Positions 21,311 to 32,900 of a DNA stretch of 64,000 nt are shown here, one piece after another. The notes under the pieces are model-generated. The model had not been told where the DNA came from. It saw only the letters and a program-made list of their open reading frames with translations, and searched no databases. Made by a program: the position numbers and the translations under genes. The stretch comes from Evernia prunastri (lineage: Eukaryota; Ascomycota; Lecanoromycetes; Lecanorales; Parmeliaceae), in assembly GCA_003184365.1 (NCBI GenBank), contig NKYR01000034.1, positions 59,686 through 123,685 on the forward strand, written 5' to 3'. Position 1 is the first letter of the stretch. Each line of letters begins with the position of its first letter.

Positions 21311-23062
21311 CGTGATCTGCTTTGTCGATGCTCAAGATTAAATATCAGTGCCAGAGAATACTCGATTCGCGCGGTAGATGGATCGTGACAACACAATTTA
21401 ATCGAAAAATTTCGCATTGGGATGTACCCTCGGTACCTAGACAAAAATGTTCGACTACTCGGCCGCAGTTGAATGTGATACCCTAAGCCTAAACCCAATC
21501 AGGCTCTACTGTATGCTCCGACCCGGCAGAAACACTCGCCATCCATTCTCGGTGCAACCATTTGTGTGAACATTGAGGTCCAATGTCATCATTAGGAGGG
21601 AGTGCTGAATGCCTCAGGAGCTTTTTTTGGAGTTGCTAGGTTTTGACATTCTTTATCTTCCCCTGAATTCGAAGCCGGTAATTCTATGTCCATGATTGAA
21701 ATACCCAAGAAGCCTAGTTGTAGTACTCGTGTCACCAATCACACTATTGTAAGGACACGGGACTTTGATGATATTATTCCTTGAGGCACCAGATCTGGTG
21801 CACAGCTTTCCCGTCCTAGTCGATATTGAGCACCACCTTCCGGACAGTATGGCGCTTCGCATAATTATGGCTACTACTCTAATATGCTCCTGTGAAAAGG
21901 TGTACTTCAGAACCAAATTCGGCGAGCCAGCAGACAAGATCTTTGGAGGCAAGGGACAAACTAAGGATCCGCTGACTTCTATGCAAAAATTGACAAGTTC
22001 CTCGAGTTTCATGCCAATTTTCTCTTCATCCACGTCGTCATCTGCTTTCCGGCCTAGAATCACGGATTTTGTGTTCCGTGTGATGCACCAAGGTTCACGC
22101 TTGAGATTGGTATTCTCAACTGCTTTCTGCATCCTTCCAACTGGCTCCCTGATACATTTCAAGGCATTTTTGGCTGCGATGGATCCGCATGTGCGGTTTG
22201 CCTTGAGCCGGCGCAAGTTTCATTCCTCTCAATGACAAAGTGCTCAGTATCTGGATCGCCAGCGTCCCGAGAATAAACGAAATCATATCCCCCTACATGC
22301 TCCGTCAGCCGCTTTATCCTTTCCCGCTGATTTTACATCTTCTCATAGTCTTGATGGTTTCCTTTGGCCTTTCGGAAGATAGCAACTGTGGCATCATACA
22401 GCATGGTCTCAGGCGATCGGCTCAGAAAGCGTAGCTTCAACCGACTGCCATATTGGTTATCAAGAACTATGCATTCAAGAACAGGGTGACGATAGGGCAG
22501 GCGAGACCACCGCGCTGTACAAGCTTGCTGAGACCTGTAACGCATGAAGAAGTACGGTTGTTGCGGGCGACGAGAGCATGACGGAGCTGACAAAGAAATC
22601 ACCCTTAGTGAAAGCGGAGAACTTATCTAATAAGCCTGCTGGAGGGGTACCTAGGTAGTGATTACTTTACCTTAGCGGCAGAAGTTTCCGACCGCGCTTG
22701 CACCTCCTTATTGTTTTAGTAGTATAAGCAACAAAGTGGTACGACCGTACCTACGATACCCACGAACCGCTTAGCTTAACGTAAAGTAGAATCAGAATTT
22801 GAGAGATGAGCGTATAAAGCGGCACTCACTCTAGACTGTATGAGGGGTGACATGGTTTTGATGTATTGTCTTGGCAACGTCGCGATCTTTCCCCCAACTG
22901 GTGTCTGGTTGGACAAAAGTTCGTAAGGCTTGTGTATGTATAAGGTAATTGTCCATCTGTCCATCTGTCCCTCTGTACATACTCAATCTTTTTAGTGCTG
23001 ACTATGAGTATGCGTTGTTTGACCTCTCCCTTAAAACATCGTCTCCCGCACATTACTACCTA
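21311..23062. other. Unassigned 1.75 kb region
   Basis: Overlapping frames on both strands (21653-22216 minus, 21765-22235 plus, 22333-22602 minus) have no family motif I recognise, and their splice signals do not link them into one protein. The minus-strand pieces LKLRFLSRSPETMLYDATV and KLEELVNFCIEVSGSL look protein-like and might be a decayed gene. The last 250 bases are the promoter of the kinase that follows. Confidence 0.35.
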
Positions 23063-25360
23063 ATGCCTCCCATCCCTGAAAAAGAACCTTCAGTAGAAGA
23101 TAAAGTGGGCATTGTGCCATCCCATGGGATTTCAATTGATGTCCCAAGCACCGGTGAGGGAGATGGCAGCAGACCTGCAACTGTGAGGCACATGTATGTT
23201 TCATTGCATGCTTCCCTATCATGTGCGCAGCTAATACTTTACTCTCCAACGCAGGTCCACCCCAGCCTACGAAAGTCCAATCAGACATCATCAGCGCCAA
23301 CAATCAAGTGCTAAAGAGGTCAAGGAAACATTGCATGCACGCTCAGAGTATACCAACAGCCAAGATGAAGGTGGTGCGATACATCGAATCAACCAGTACA
23401 TCATAAAGCAAGAGATCGGAAGGGGCTCCTTTGGAGCAGTTCACCTTGCCGTTGACCAGCATGGCGTCGAATATGCCGTCAAGGAATTCTCAAAATCTCG
23501 ACTACGGAAGCGTGCACAGTCCAATATCCTGCGTCGACCTCATGGAGGACCTCGCAGAACTGGTCATCTGGCTGCTGGTGTCGGTTTCAATTCTCCACTG
23601 CACCGGAATTCCTCATCAGAAATCACTGATCAGGAAGGAGACGGCAACCCCCTGTTTCTGATCAAGGAAGAGATTGCCGTTATGAAGAAACTCAACCACG
23701 ACAATTTGGTATCTTTGATAGAAGTTCTGGACGACCCGGATGAGGACTCACTGTACATGGTTCTCGAAATGTGCAAAAAGGGGGTGATCATGAAAGTCGG
23801 AATGGAAGAGCAGGCAGACCCATATGATGACGAGAGCTGCAGATGCTGGTTCCGGGACCTCATACTTGGAATTGAATATTTGCATGCCCAAGGAGTCGTT
23901 CACCGTGATATCAAGCCGGACAATTTGCTGTTGACGGAAGATGATGTACTCAAGATTGTAGACTTTGGCGTCTCGGAGATATTCGAGAAACATTCGGATA
24001 TGACGACTGTAAAGTCCGCCGGGTCACCAGCATTCCTACCACCAGAATTGTGTGTTGCCAAACACGGAGGCATCTCTGGCAAGGCAGCAGATATTTGGTC
24101 CATGGGCGTGACCCTATATTGCTTACGCTTTGGGCGGATACCTTTTGAGCAACCAGGGGTTCTGCAATTGTACGAGTCGATCAAGAATGACGAAGTTGAC
24201 TTGACCTGCGGTCCGCCTATTGACGACAACTTCAAGGATCTGATGGAAAGGATACTCGAAAAGAATCCGATGAAACGGATTAGAATGGACGCGCTGCGGG
24301 TAATTGAATAACGACAACAAGCGTAGAATACATTGCTGACAGATGTTAAGGAACATCCATGGGTGACAAAGGATGGTAAAGATCCTCTGCTATCGGCAGA
24401 AGAGAACACCTCGAATCTCGTCGAACCTCCCACAGAAGAGGAAAAAAACCAGGCTATCACCGGAAACCTCAGCAACATACTCGTCCTCGTATGTCCCTCT
24501 CTCGAAGTTAGGATGCGGTAAGGCTGACTCTGTGATAGATGAAAGCGGTAAAGCGATTTAAAAACATCATATCTCACAAGAGACCTTCGGGATTGCAAGG
24601 AATCTTAGGCAAGGACACGCGGATGGTACAACCGCCTTTGTCCATGTCTAGGCCCGAAAAGCGACCAGTGGTTCACAAGACCCGAAGTTTCGACATCCAC
24701 GACCGAAGACCTATCGAACAAGCACTGGTAGCTGAGGGTGTTCACAGAGATATCGATTTGGATGGGTATGAAAAGTCACTGCCAAACCGAGAAGATACTG
24801 CCATTGCGTTCTCTCCAAAGACTCCGACGAAACGCCCCTCTGAACACGATCCTGAGCAATTCCTATCAAGTCCTACGAATAATAAGAGAACACTCAATGC
24901 CCATCCCCAAGCCCACCGCCCACTAACGCATGCAGCCACTGCACCTATGCCTGTTCCTCACGGTGGCAAAGGCCAAGCACATGATCCTTTGTCCGACCAT
25001 CTCTACCTTGGGCTTGGCCCTGGCGGCAACTCTCGGACGCCTTCGCCACCTTGCGTAAGTGAGTCGCCACCAGCAGCAGAGACTAACATCTATGAAACGG
25101 CGTACGATTTGGAGATTCAACGATTACGGGCGGCACATGGTAGGGCTGCCACGCTATTTCTGACCAGACGGGTGGAGAGAAACGAAGAGTATCAGAAGGA
25201 CGAGCTCTTCAAGAGAGATGATCCAGGGGACGCACCCAAAGCGAAGAGTAGCTTCACGCGGGTCCTGGAAGAAGCAAGAATGAAAGCCGCGAAAGGCGAA
25301 AAGCCCCCTAACGACCAAGCTGATCATGCTGATGATGTCAAGATGGATGATGTAACATGA
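23063..25360 (+). CDS. cmkC: CaMKK-type protein kinase (CMKC / Ssp1-like, AMPK-activating class)
   Basis: Upstream kinase of the Ca2+/calmodulin kinase kinase group, whose members phosphorylate the activation loops of Snf1/AMPK and CaMK. Exons 23063-23193, 23255-24299, 24327-24488 and 24539-25360 give 719 residues. Kinase domain: GRGSFG at 99-104, Lys120 in YAVKEF, HRDIKPDN at 260-267, DFGVSE from 280, FLPPE at 305-308, later EHPWVT. Between strand 3 and helix C is a long Arg/Pro-rich insert (about 124-170), the RP insert diagnostic of CaMKK. A long charged tail follows, with MKAVKRFKNI at the junction of exon 4, a plausible regulatory helix. The second intron is abnormal: only a 27-nt intron (24300-24326) keeps the frame. 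Confidence 0.88.
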
Positions 25361-26596
25361 ACTATCCTACGTTGTATCGTTGTAAGCTGCACTGTTAGAA
25401 AGCAGGGTACAGAGGTGATACACGCATGGATTAATTACCTGGGGATTATGAAGCGCGGCGTTACAAAGGATGGACAATGCTGTCTATGATAGTAAGGGAA
25501 AAAGGTGCAAAAAAGGTGCAGAGAACCGCTGACCTTTCCCTGGTGAACTCACCATTTCATGCTGGAAGCAGCTCATGGCCTGGAGTAAGACGCACGTGTA
25601 GAGTCTGTGTCATTGCTAATCGAAAGAGAAGTTCCTTTGAACTCTACATCCTGTGTTGTTCTGCGCTCCTTGCTACCCTGCCGATGCTACCACGGCACAC
25701 TAGGACCATTCTCTGCACTCAAGAAGACTGTTTCTCTTAGCCCCACTCAACAAAAAATGATGCGTGGAAGGGGAGGTCTCGATATTTGTTCTTCGGAGCT
25801 GCCAGCGCAATCACATCGCACTGGATGCAGGTTTCCGTTTCTTTGATACCGTCATCTTTGTTGTCCGGTCGTTGTTCTCAAAGTTAAACACTCGACATAA
25901 AGCAAACACTTGAAGACGTGGCAGCAAACAGACGACGTGGATTTTAGGCACTATCCAGAGCTTTCTACTCTATTTCAAGCTGCATGTTTTTTACAAATTA
26001 CAGATTTGAACACAGTACACTATCATGATATTATAACAATAGAAAAATACAACAATAACAGTCATAACAATAACAATAACAATGACAATAACAATAAAAC
26101 GTTAATAATCATTAACAGTGATAATATAATAATTCAGTGATAATTTTCATTGCTGGACTTTGTGTGCTTTATGGTAAAATACTTTACGAGTCAGAAATAC
26201 TGGCAACCTAGCTCTATTCAGACTAGTAAGTCCTCATACCCGCATGTTTCTTAGGCGGCAGAAACGGCTAGTCCAATTAATACGCTTTGAGTTTAGGTAC
26301 TTTACCTCATGCTGCTTGCCCTCCGAAACTCCTACCTTACCTTACCTTACCTACTTTACTTCATTCACCTACTCTAACACCACACTTGCACTCTTAACAC
26401 CTCCAACTTGCTCTTTCTCTCTCCCTTCAAAAACTTACTTCTTCTTCCTTCTTCTTCTTCACAAACCACATTTACCACCAATCCCCCCCAATACCTTCAA
26501 TCTCTTGACTCACATCACCATCACCCTGAGTAAAGTCTCACATACCAAACAACTTCTTCAAACTAATCCACACTACTCTCAACGACCACTATTACT
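25361..26596. other. Intergenic region with AT-rich simple sequence
   Basis: No gene is seen. AACAAT/ATAACA-type low-complexity sequence lies at about 26040-26115. The last 250 bases are pyrimidine-rich, with TTACC repeats near 26330-26350 and CTTCTT near 26440-26460, and should be the SKP1 promoter and leader. Confidence 0.5.
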
Positions 26597-27339
26597 ATGG
26601 CGGAGATGCAAAAGATCCAGCTCATGAGCTCCGACAGCGTCGAGATCACTGTCGGTAAGTCTCAAGTCCTTCTGCCTATCTGTCTCACATGTCACACACA
26701 AGGGTTACACCGTGGGCTTTGGCTAATCCTCATCTAGATCGTGATGTTGCTGAACGCTCGGTGCTGATCAAGAATATGATGGACGACATTGGTGAACAGG
26801 CCATGATCGAGGCCATCCCCATTCCGAATGTAAGTTTCCAAAGTCTTGTCGAGCCACTACAGGAGACTGACCTACCGTGTTAGGTAAAAGAAGCCGTTCT
26901 CAAAAAGGTGATCGAGTGGTGTGAACACCACAAGGGTGATCCTCCTGCAACAAACGAGGACGACGCCGATTCGCGCAAGAAGACCACGGACATTGAGGAG
27001 TGGGACCAGAAGTTCATGCAAGTGGACCAGGAGATGCTGTTCGAGATCATTCTTGTGGGTTGACTACGTTGTGTCACTTGAAGTTCTAGTCTAACATGTT
27101 GCTCTACACAGGCTGCCAATTATCTGGACATCAAAGCTCTCCTCGACGTGGGCTGCAAGACCGTCGCCAACATGATCAAGGGCAAATCCCCCGAAGAAAT
27201 TCGCAAGACTTTCAACATCCAGAACGACTTCACCCCCGAGGAGGAGGATCAGATTCGTCGTGAGAATGAGTGGGCCGAGGAGTAAGTTCACGGACCGATC
27301 TCCTGCCAATTCATCCTCTGACCTCATCACAGTCGCTAA
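26597..27339 (+). CDS. SKP1: SCF ubiquitin ligase adaptor Skp1 (SconC)
   Basis: Links F-box proteins to cullin-1 in SCF ubiquitin ligases and is also a kinetochore and RAVE component in yeasts. Exons 26597-26654, 26738-26829, 26884-27054, 27112-27281 and 27333-27339 give 165 residues. Landmarks: IQLMSSDSVEITVDRDVAERSVLIKNM, a Skp1 BTB/POZ fold, then IPIPNVKEAVLKKVIEWCEHH, IEEWDQKFMQVDQEMLFEII, AANYLDIKALLDVGCKTVANMIKGKSPEEIRKTFNI and NDFTPEEEDQIRRENEWAEDR. The last exon is 7 nt. It supplies part of the invariant final D-R; without the last splice the protein would end WAEE. Confidence 0.97.
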
Positions 27340-28045
27340 ATGCAATGCCCTTCCGCCTACCAGATCGAATCAGGTAATGTGCGTTGCGTTACTCGCACAT
27401 TCTTTGGCTGGAAGCAGGACGGCTCATCATGGCCACTTATGACTCATCGATGCAAGGCGTTTGGTAGTGGACGGTTGTTTGTCGTCATACATGCTCACAA
27501 TGGGCACGGTGGCTATGCCACCAAAGATTCTGATTTCGGTGTTCCTCAAAGTCACATTAGATGTTGATCCTGCGAAGAATCCCACAGAGGGCTCGTGCAA
27601 AATAGATACCCGTGAATCAAGATCATTTGCACCCTCCACTAGAGCCCTTGCTGCCGTGTGAGGTCCAGAGCCAGCATTTAAACGTGTTCCTCCGGCGTCT
27701 CCAGAGCCCTTAGAAAAGGAAAAGAAAATAAACCTCTTGTGCTGGTTGTTCTGAGCGGCAAGACAGTTGGAGGTCCATGGGCTTGATAAACCGTAGCAAT
27801 CGGCATAATAGGTCACTACACGCATCACAGTGGCCACGGCGATATCAGAGTTATTATTTCACATGTTGTGCCAGCAGTCTCTTATGACTTTGCCACTTGT
27901 AAGGTTCAGACCACTCGACTGTTCGCTATGAGATTTCCAGCAGAAATTCTGTAACAGAAGCCCCGAATAATCCATATCCTTCGTCCATCGAGCTGTCGGC
28001 ATCTGTTTGCCCTGCACTACATCCCATGCCCCTTGCCCCTTTGAT
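27340..28045. other. Convergent intergenic region
   Basis: Between the 3' ends of SKP1 and the eL39 gene. A 136-codon minus-strand frame at 27427-27837 has no motif and lies where two 3' untranslated regions are expected, so I do not call it. Confidence 0.5.
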
Positions 28046-28392
28046 CTAAATACCGATTCTCGTCTTGCGCCAATGTCTTCGCTTGGCGTTGTATCTGCAG
28101 GCCACCCAGAGTCAGCCTCCATTCTCACCGACATCCCGGCCCATGGGCCGCATAATCGGTCTCGAAATGGATGATGGCCGCTGCCACGCGCGGGGGAGGG
28201 TAGTGGAGGGACCATAAGTACGCACCGGATGGTATTGCCAGTGCGCAGACGGATCCATTGTGGGATGGGGCGATTCTGCTTCTGCGCTTTGGCGAGCTTT
28301 TGCTTCGTGCGGAAGGACTTGTGGGACTGCATGGACTCGTGTCAGCAAGGAGATGCGAAGAATTGGGATCATAAAGCTACGCTTACAGGCAT
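28046..28392 (-). CDS. RPL39: 60S ribosomal protein eL39
   Basis: Small structural protein of the 60S subunit near the peptide exit tunnel. Three exons: 28387-28392 (only ATG CCT), 28226-28326 and 28046-28094. They give exactly 51 residues, the normal eL39 length, beginning MPSHKSFRTKQKLAKAQKQN and ending NAKRRHWRKTRIGI. The first coding exon of 6 nt and the last of 49 nt make the gene invisible to simple frame searches; the large unspliced frame over it is misleading. A MITE begins 115 bp upstream of the start codon. Confidence 0.97.
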
Positions 28393-28506
28393 CGTCGGGA
28401 TTTGCGAAGATGCTTTCTCGTCGTTGTTCGATGTGGATGGTCGTTGTGTAATGTTGGCGGAAATTGTGTGGGAACTCTAGGTCGCTTAGAGCTGCTTCTG
28501 ATTACG

Positions 28507-28818
28507 TACTCGCATTCACCTACTAATGCAACACACCTACTAATGCAATACCCTAAAATCCGATAAATCCGCGGGGAGGTGCCACCCCTAAAAAGCCTCC
28601 CTAAACCTGCGTCGGCCCCCCGAAGAATTGAACGAATTTTGTATAATATCATCTACATTCATCAATATAACTTCGATTCGAGATATTCTTGAATTTTCAA
28701 AATCTAGATTCTACGTTCTATAATTTCTTCTTTTACTTATCTCTAAATATTGTTGTGGAACGACAAATTATGAAGTTTTCGGATTTTAGGGTATTGCATT
28801 AGTAGGTGATTGCGAGTA
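28507..28818 (+). mobile_element. MITE copy 1 with terminal inverted repeats (Tc1/mariner-like, TA target)
   Basis: The 312-bp element starts TACTCGCATTCACCTACTAA and ends with the near inverse TTAGTAGGTGATTGCGAGTA. The inner terminal repeat CTAATGCAATACCCTAAAA is mirrored at the right end. The left end has an extra short duplication (CACCTACTAATGCAA twice). It is flanked by TA at both ends, as expected for TA-targeting elements of the Tc1/mariner/Fot1 superfamily. There is no coding capacity. A second copy lies at 47881-48210. Confidence 0.88.
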
Positions 28819-29979
28819 ATCCTGGGGCTGGGCAAGGTTGTGTAACATGTGTTAGAGACCGTCACTCCGAGCATTTCCAGGGGAAAGCACTACTTTTTGA
28901 TCAATCACTTACATTACTTTACTTTACATTACTTTACTTTACTGCAGTCGTATTTGAGCCTCCTTCTTGGGAGAGCAGAGGCTCTCGGAGGGGCTCCGGG
29001 CCGGCACGCAAAATTCAATGGTTACCCATTGTTCGAGCAAGAGCCCGGGGTCCCTTTGGGCGGTAGAGTAGGCTTTTTTTTTTTTTTTTTTTTTTTTTTT
29101 TGTTTTGGCGAGCATTTGCTTTCAAGGCGCAATGTACTTTCCACCTTACGGGGACAGAGGGCTCTTTGCAGCGGGGCACTGAGGGCTCAACGAGGCACAG
29201 AGGGTTCATGGGGTTCCGGGGGCTCACGAGGTTTCTGGGGGCTCATTATCATCATCGTGTAGGGGAGTTGGACCTCACAATGGGAGATTTTAGATAGCGT
29301 ATGCATCCTCGGGGGTGGGAACCCCGGGGGACGATGCTTCTGGCTGGGCCTTATTAGATGCCTATGAAGCCCTCTGCGGGGTAACCCGTATGGTGTCCAG
29401 TAGGTATGACTTAATCAATCAATCAATCAATCAATCGAGCCTCCTTCTTGTTGCGCACGAATACGAATACGCAAGGGTCACTACTAAGACTCTAAGTACC
29501 TATGGTAAAAGCGACAGACGCGCTTGATTACTCTAAGACCAATCGGCGGGCCAGTGCTCCTTCGTTCCGAGCAGCCGAGGTTAAATACCTTACTTTACAT
29601 AAATGGGCTCGGGATAGCCCTCTTCCGAGTCCTTGAACGAACCTCGGAAGAACAGTAAGAGTACATAACGAAGGCAACCTCCCTTACCCTTAGGGTACTC
29701 ATCCACAGATCTATTCATTCCTGATAAACTACGCTAAAGTACAACACACAATACAATCTCCGCAACTGTTAAATACCTGGTGAACAATTTTGAGAGACCT
29801 GCTGCCTGCGCGTCTTCCCTGTCAGCTTTATCAAATCCCTTACATTCAAATGGATGCCTAGCCCGAATGATCTCGATGCTATAATGTCCTTCCATCATCA
29901 ATCGTGCAAACCGCATCGTTCTTGTCCGAAAGCCTGACTCACGCACTTACCGCGGGAGGAATCTTCCTGGTGATCATTT
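28819..29979. other. Gene-free stretch: homopolymer, G-rich repeats, ABC transporter promoter
   Basis: It contains TTACT repeats near 28907-28945, a 28-base T run at 29074-29101, G-rich short imperfect repeats (GAGGGCTC / GGGGGCTC) at about 29155-29250 and an AATC repeat near 29413-29438. Inverted sites CCGAGGTT (29575) and AACCTCGG (29640) lie 340-400 bp before the ABC transporter start and could bind a Zn2Cys6 regulator. No gene is seen. Confidence 0.5.
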
Positions 29980-32900
29980 ATGATGGACAGCACCGCCGGC
30001 GATCTCAACAGTGCCACTCGAGAAGTCGGCGCAAACATCGAGAAACAGCTGAGCCGAGGTTCGCATGATGAGTCTTCGTCAGCAGGAGACCTGGTGGGGG
30101 AAAAGCATGATGAGCAGGGTCCACATTCGTCGGGCTCATCTTCAGACGGCATAGCGCAACTGAAAGAGGTAGATTCCCATATTGTCAAGGTCCCTGAAGT
30201 CAAGGAGGGTGAAGAGGCATATGCACATCTACCCACGCACGAGAAGGAGGTTGTGAAAAGGCAATTGGACATGCCAGAGGTGAAGGTTACCTTCAAAACG
30301 CTGTACCGATACGCAACAAGAGTTGATCTTATCATCGTTGCTATTAGTTTGATATGCGCCATTGCAGGAGGGGCTGTGATGCCCTTGATGACCGTTAGTC
30401 ACCTTGTCTTCGAGTTTGTGAGATACACAGCCCACTTACGGGGTTCCAGGTCATTTTTGGTCAACTCGCTGGCATCTTTCAGGGCTACTTTCAAAACACG
30501 ATATCGCATTCCGAATTCGCTGCTAAATTGGACCACTTCACGCTCTATTTTATCTACCTTGCGATTGGAGAGTTCATTACGATCTACGTCTGTACCGTGG
30601 GATTCATCTACACTGGAGAGCATATCTCAGGGAAGATCCGTGAGCAGTACTTGGCAGCCATTCTGCGTCAAAACATTGCATTCTTCGACAAGCTTGGAGC
30701 TGGAGAGATTACGACCCGTATCACGGCCGATACGAACCTTGTACAGGATGGGATGTCGGAAAAGATCGCCCTTACGGTGACCGCATTGTCTACCTTCGTG
30801 ACCGCTTTCATAATTGCATTCATCAAATACTGGAAGCTCACTCTGATTCTGTCATCCACGGTCTTTGCCATTGTGTTCATCATGGGGGCTGGGTCGACGT
30901 TCATCGTCAAGTACAATAAGCAATCGCTAGAGTCGTATGCCTTAGGCGGCACTGTTGCCGAAGAAGTCATCAGCTCCATTAGAAATGCTACAGCTTTCAG
31001 TACTCAGGATAAGCTAGCCCGACAATACGATGCACATTTGACAGAAGCTGAAAAATGGGGTCTCAAGCTCAAGGTTTGCCTAGCACTTATGATCGGTGGT
31101 ATGATGGGTATAATCTACCTCAACTATGGCCTCTCCTTTTGGATGGGATCAAGATTCATTGTCGATGGCCAGATGACTCTCAGCGAGGTCCTCACAATCA
31201 TGCTTGCTATCATGATAGGAGCCTTCTCTCTCGGAAACGTTGCTCCAAACGCTCAGGCTTTCACCACCAGTGTCGCTGCCGCCGGGAAAATCTTCAACAC
31301 TATTGATCGAGTCTCTCCTTTGAACCCTATGAATGACAAGGGTGAGAAACTAGATCATGTGGAAGGTACAGTGGAATTGAAGAATATCAGGATGATATAC
31401 CCGTCGAGGACCGAGGTCGTGGTAATGGAGGACGTAAACCTCAAGGTGCCGGCTGGGAAAACAACAGCCCTTGTTGGCGCATCGGGATCTGGAAAGTCCA
31501 CGATCGTCGGCCTTGTGGAACGCTTCTACGATCCTGTGGGTGGCGAGGTTTACCTCGATGGCCATGAGGTCAGCAAATTGAACCTGAGATGGTTGCGCCA
31601 ACAAATTTCCCTCGTCAGTCAAGAGCCGACATTGTTTGGTACAACTATATTCGGCAACATCAAGCACGGGCTCATTGGCACAAAGCACGAGAACGCCCGC
31701 ATCGAACAGCAAAGAGAACTTATCATAACCGCAGCAAAGATGGCCAATGCGCATGACTTCATTATGGGTCTTCCCGAAGGATATGATACAAATGTAGGAG
31801 AGCGCGGTTTCCTTCTTTCGGGTGGGCAAAAGCAGCGAATAGCAATTGCTCGAGCCATGGTCAGCGACCCCAAGATTTTGCTGCTGGATGAGGCTACATC
31901 GGCTCTAGATACCAAATCGGAAGGGGTTGTTCAGGCTGCCCTTGATGTTGCGGCGCAGGGACGGACAACAATTGTCATCGCCCATCGTCTGTCTACTATC
32001 AAGACTGCCGACAACATAGTAGTGATGTCTCAAGGGCGGATCGTTGAGCAAGGCTCTCATGATGCGCTGCTCGAGAAGAAATCAGCGTACTACAACCTCG
32101 TCGAAGCACAACGAATCTCCGCGCAGAATGAAGAAAAGAATGCGGAGACCGATGTCTTCGAGGAAGAAAACGTAACGTCCCTCACTCCTGAAAAGGAGAT
32201 CACCCGGGAGAAACTTGAGCGCTCGACCACTGGCAAGTCTGTGTCGAGTGCAATACTAGAAAGCAAAAAGTCAGGCTCTGAAAGTCAATATTCTCTGTGG
32301 ACCTTGATCAAAGTCGTGGGCAGCTTCAACAAACCCGAATTGCATTTCATGCTCGTTGGGCTTGTCTTCTCTATCATTGCTGGAGCGGGTAATCCCACTC
32401 AGTCAGTCTTCTTCGCCGAAGAGATTGTTGCTTTGTCCCTGCGTCCTTCTATGTATTCTAAACTTAGACACGACGCTGACTTCTGGGCTCTGATGTATCT
32501 TATGCTGGCTTTGGTCCAAATCCTGTCTTTTAGTGCCCAGGGTATAGCATTTGCATACTGTTCCGAGCGCTTGGTACACCGAGCCCGAGACAAGGCATTT
32601 CGGACTATGCTTCGACAGGAGATTTCTTTCTTCGACAAAGAGGAGAATTCGGCTGGTGCCTTGACGTCGTTCCTATCAACTGAGACAACCCATTTGGCAG
32701 GCATGAGTGGCGTGACTTTGGGCACCATTCTTGTTGTCTGTACGACACTCATTGCGGCAATCGCGCTATCTTGCGCCATGAATTACAAGCTTGCTCTTGT
32801 ATGCGCAGCCACAATACCAATCCTGCTTGCCTGTGGCTTTCTTCGCTTTTGGATGTTAGCTAGGTTCCAGGAACGAGCCAAGAAGGCTTATGAGGGGTCT

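Noticed and set aside
21653..22602. Overlapping frames on both strands
   Set aside because: Not assigned as a gene because no family motif or consistent splicing emerges; kept only as an unassigned region.
27427..27837. 136-codon minus-strand frame between SKP1 and eL39
   Set aside because: No domain, no splice partner, and it occupies the 3' ends of two convergent genes.
28849..29262. Plus-strand frame including a poly-Phe run
   Set aside because: Produced by the 28-base T tract; no protein-like sequence on either side.
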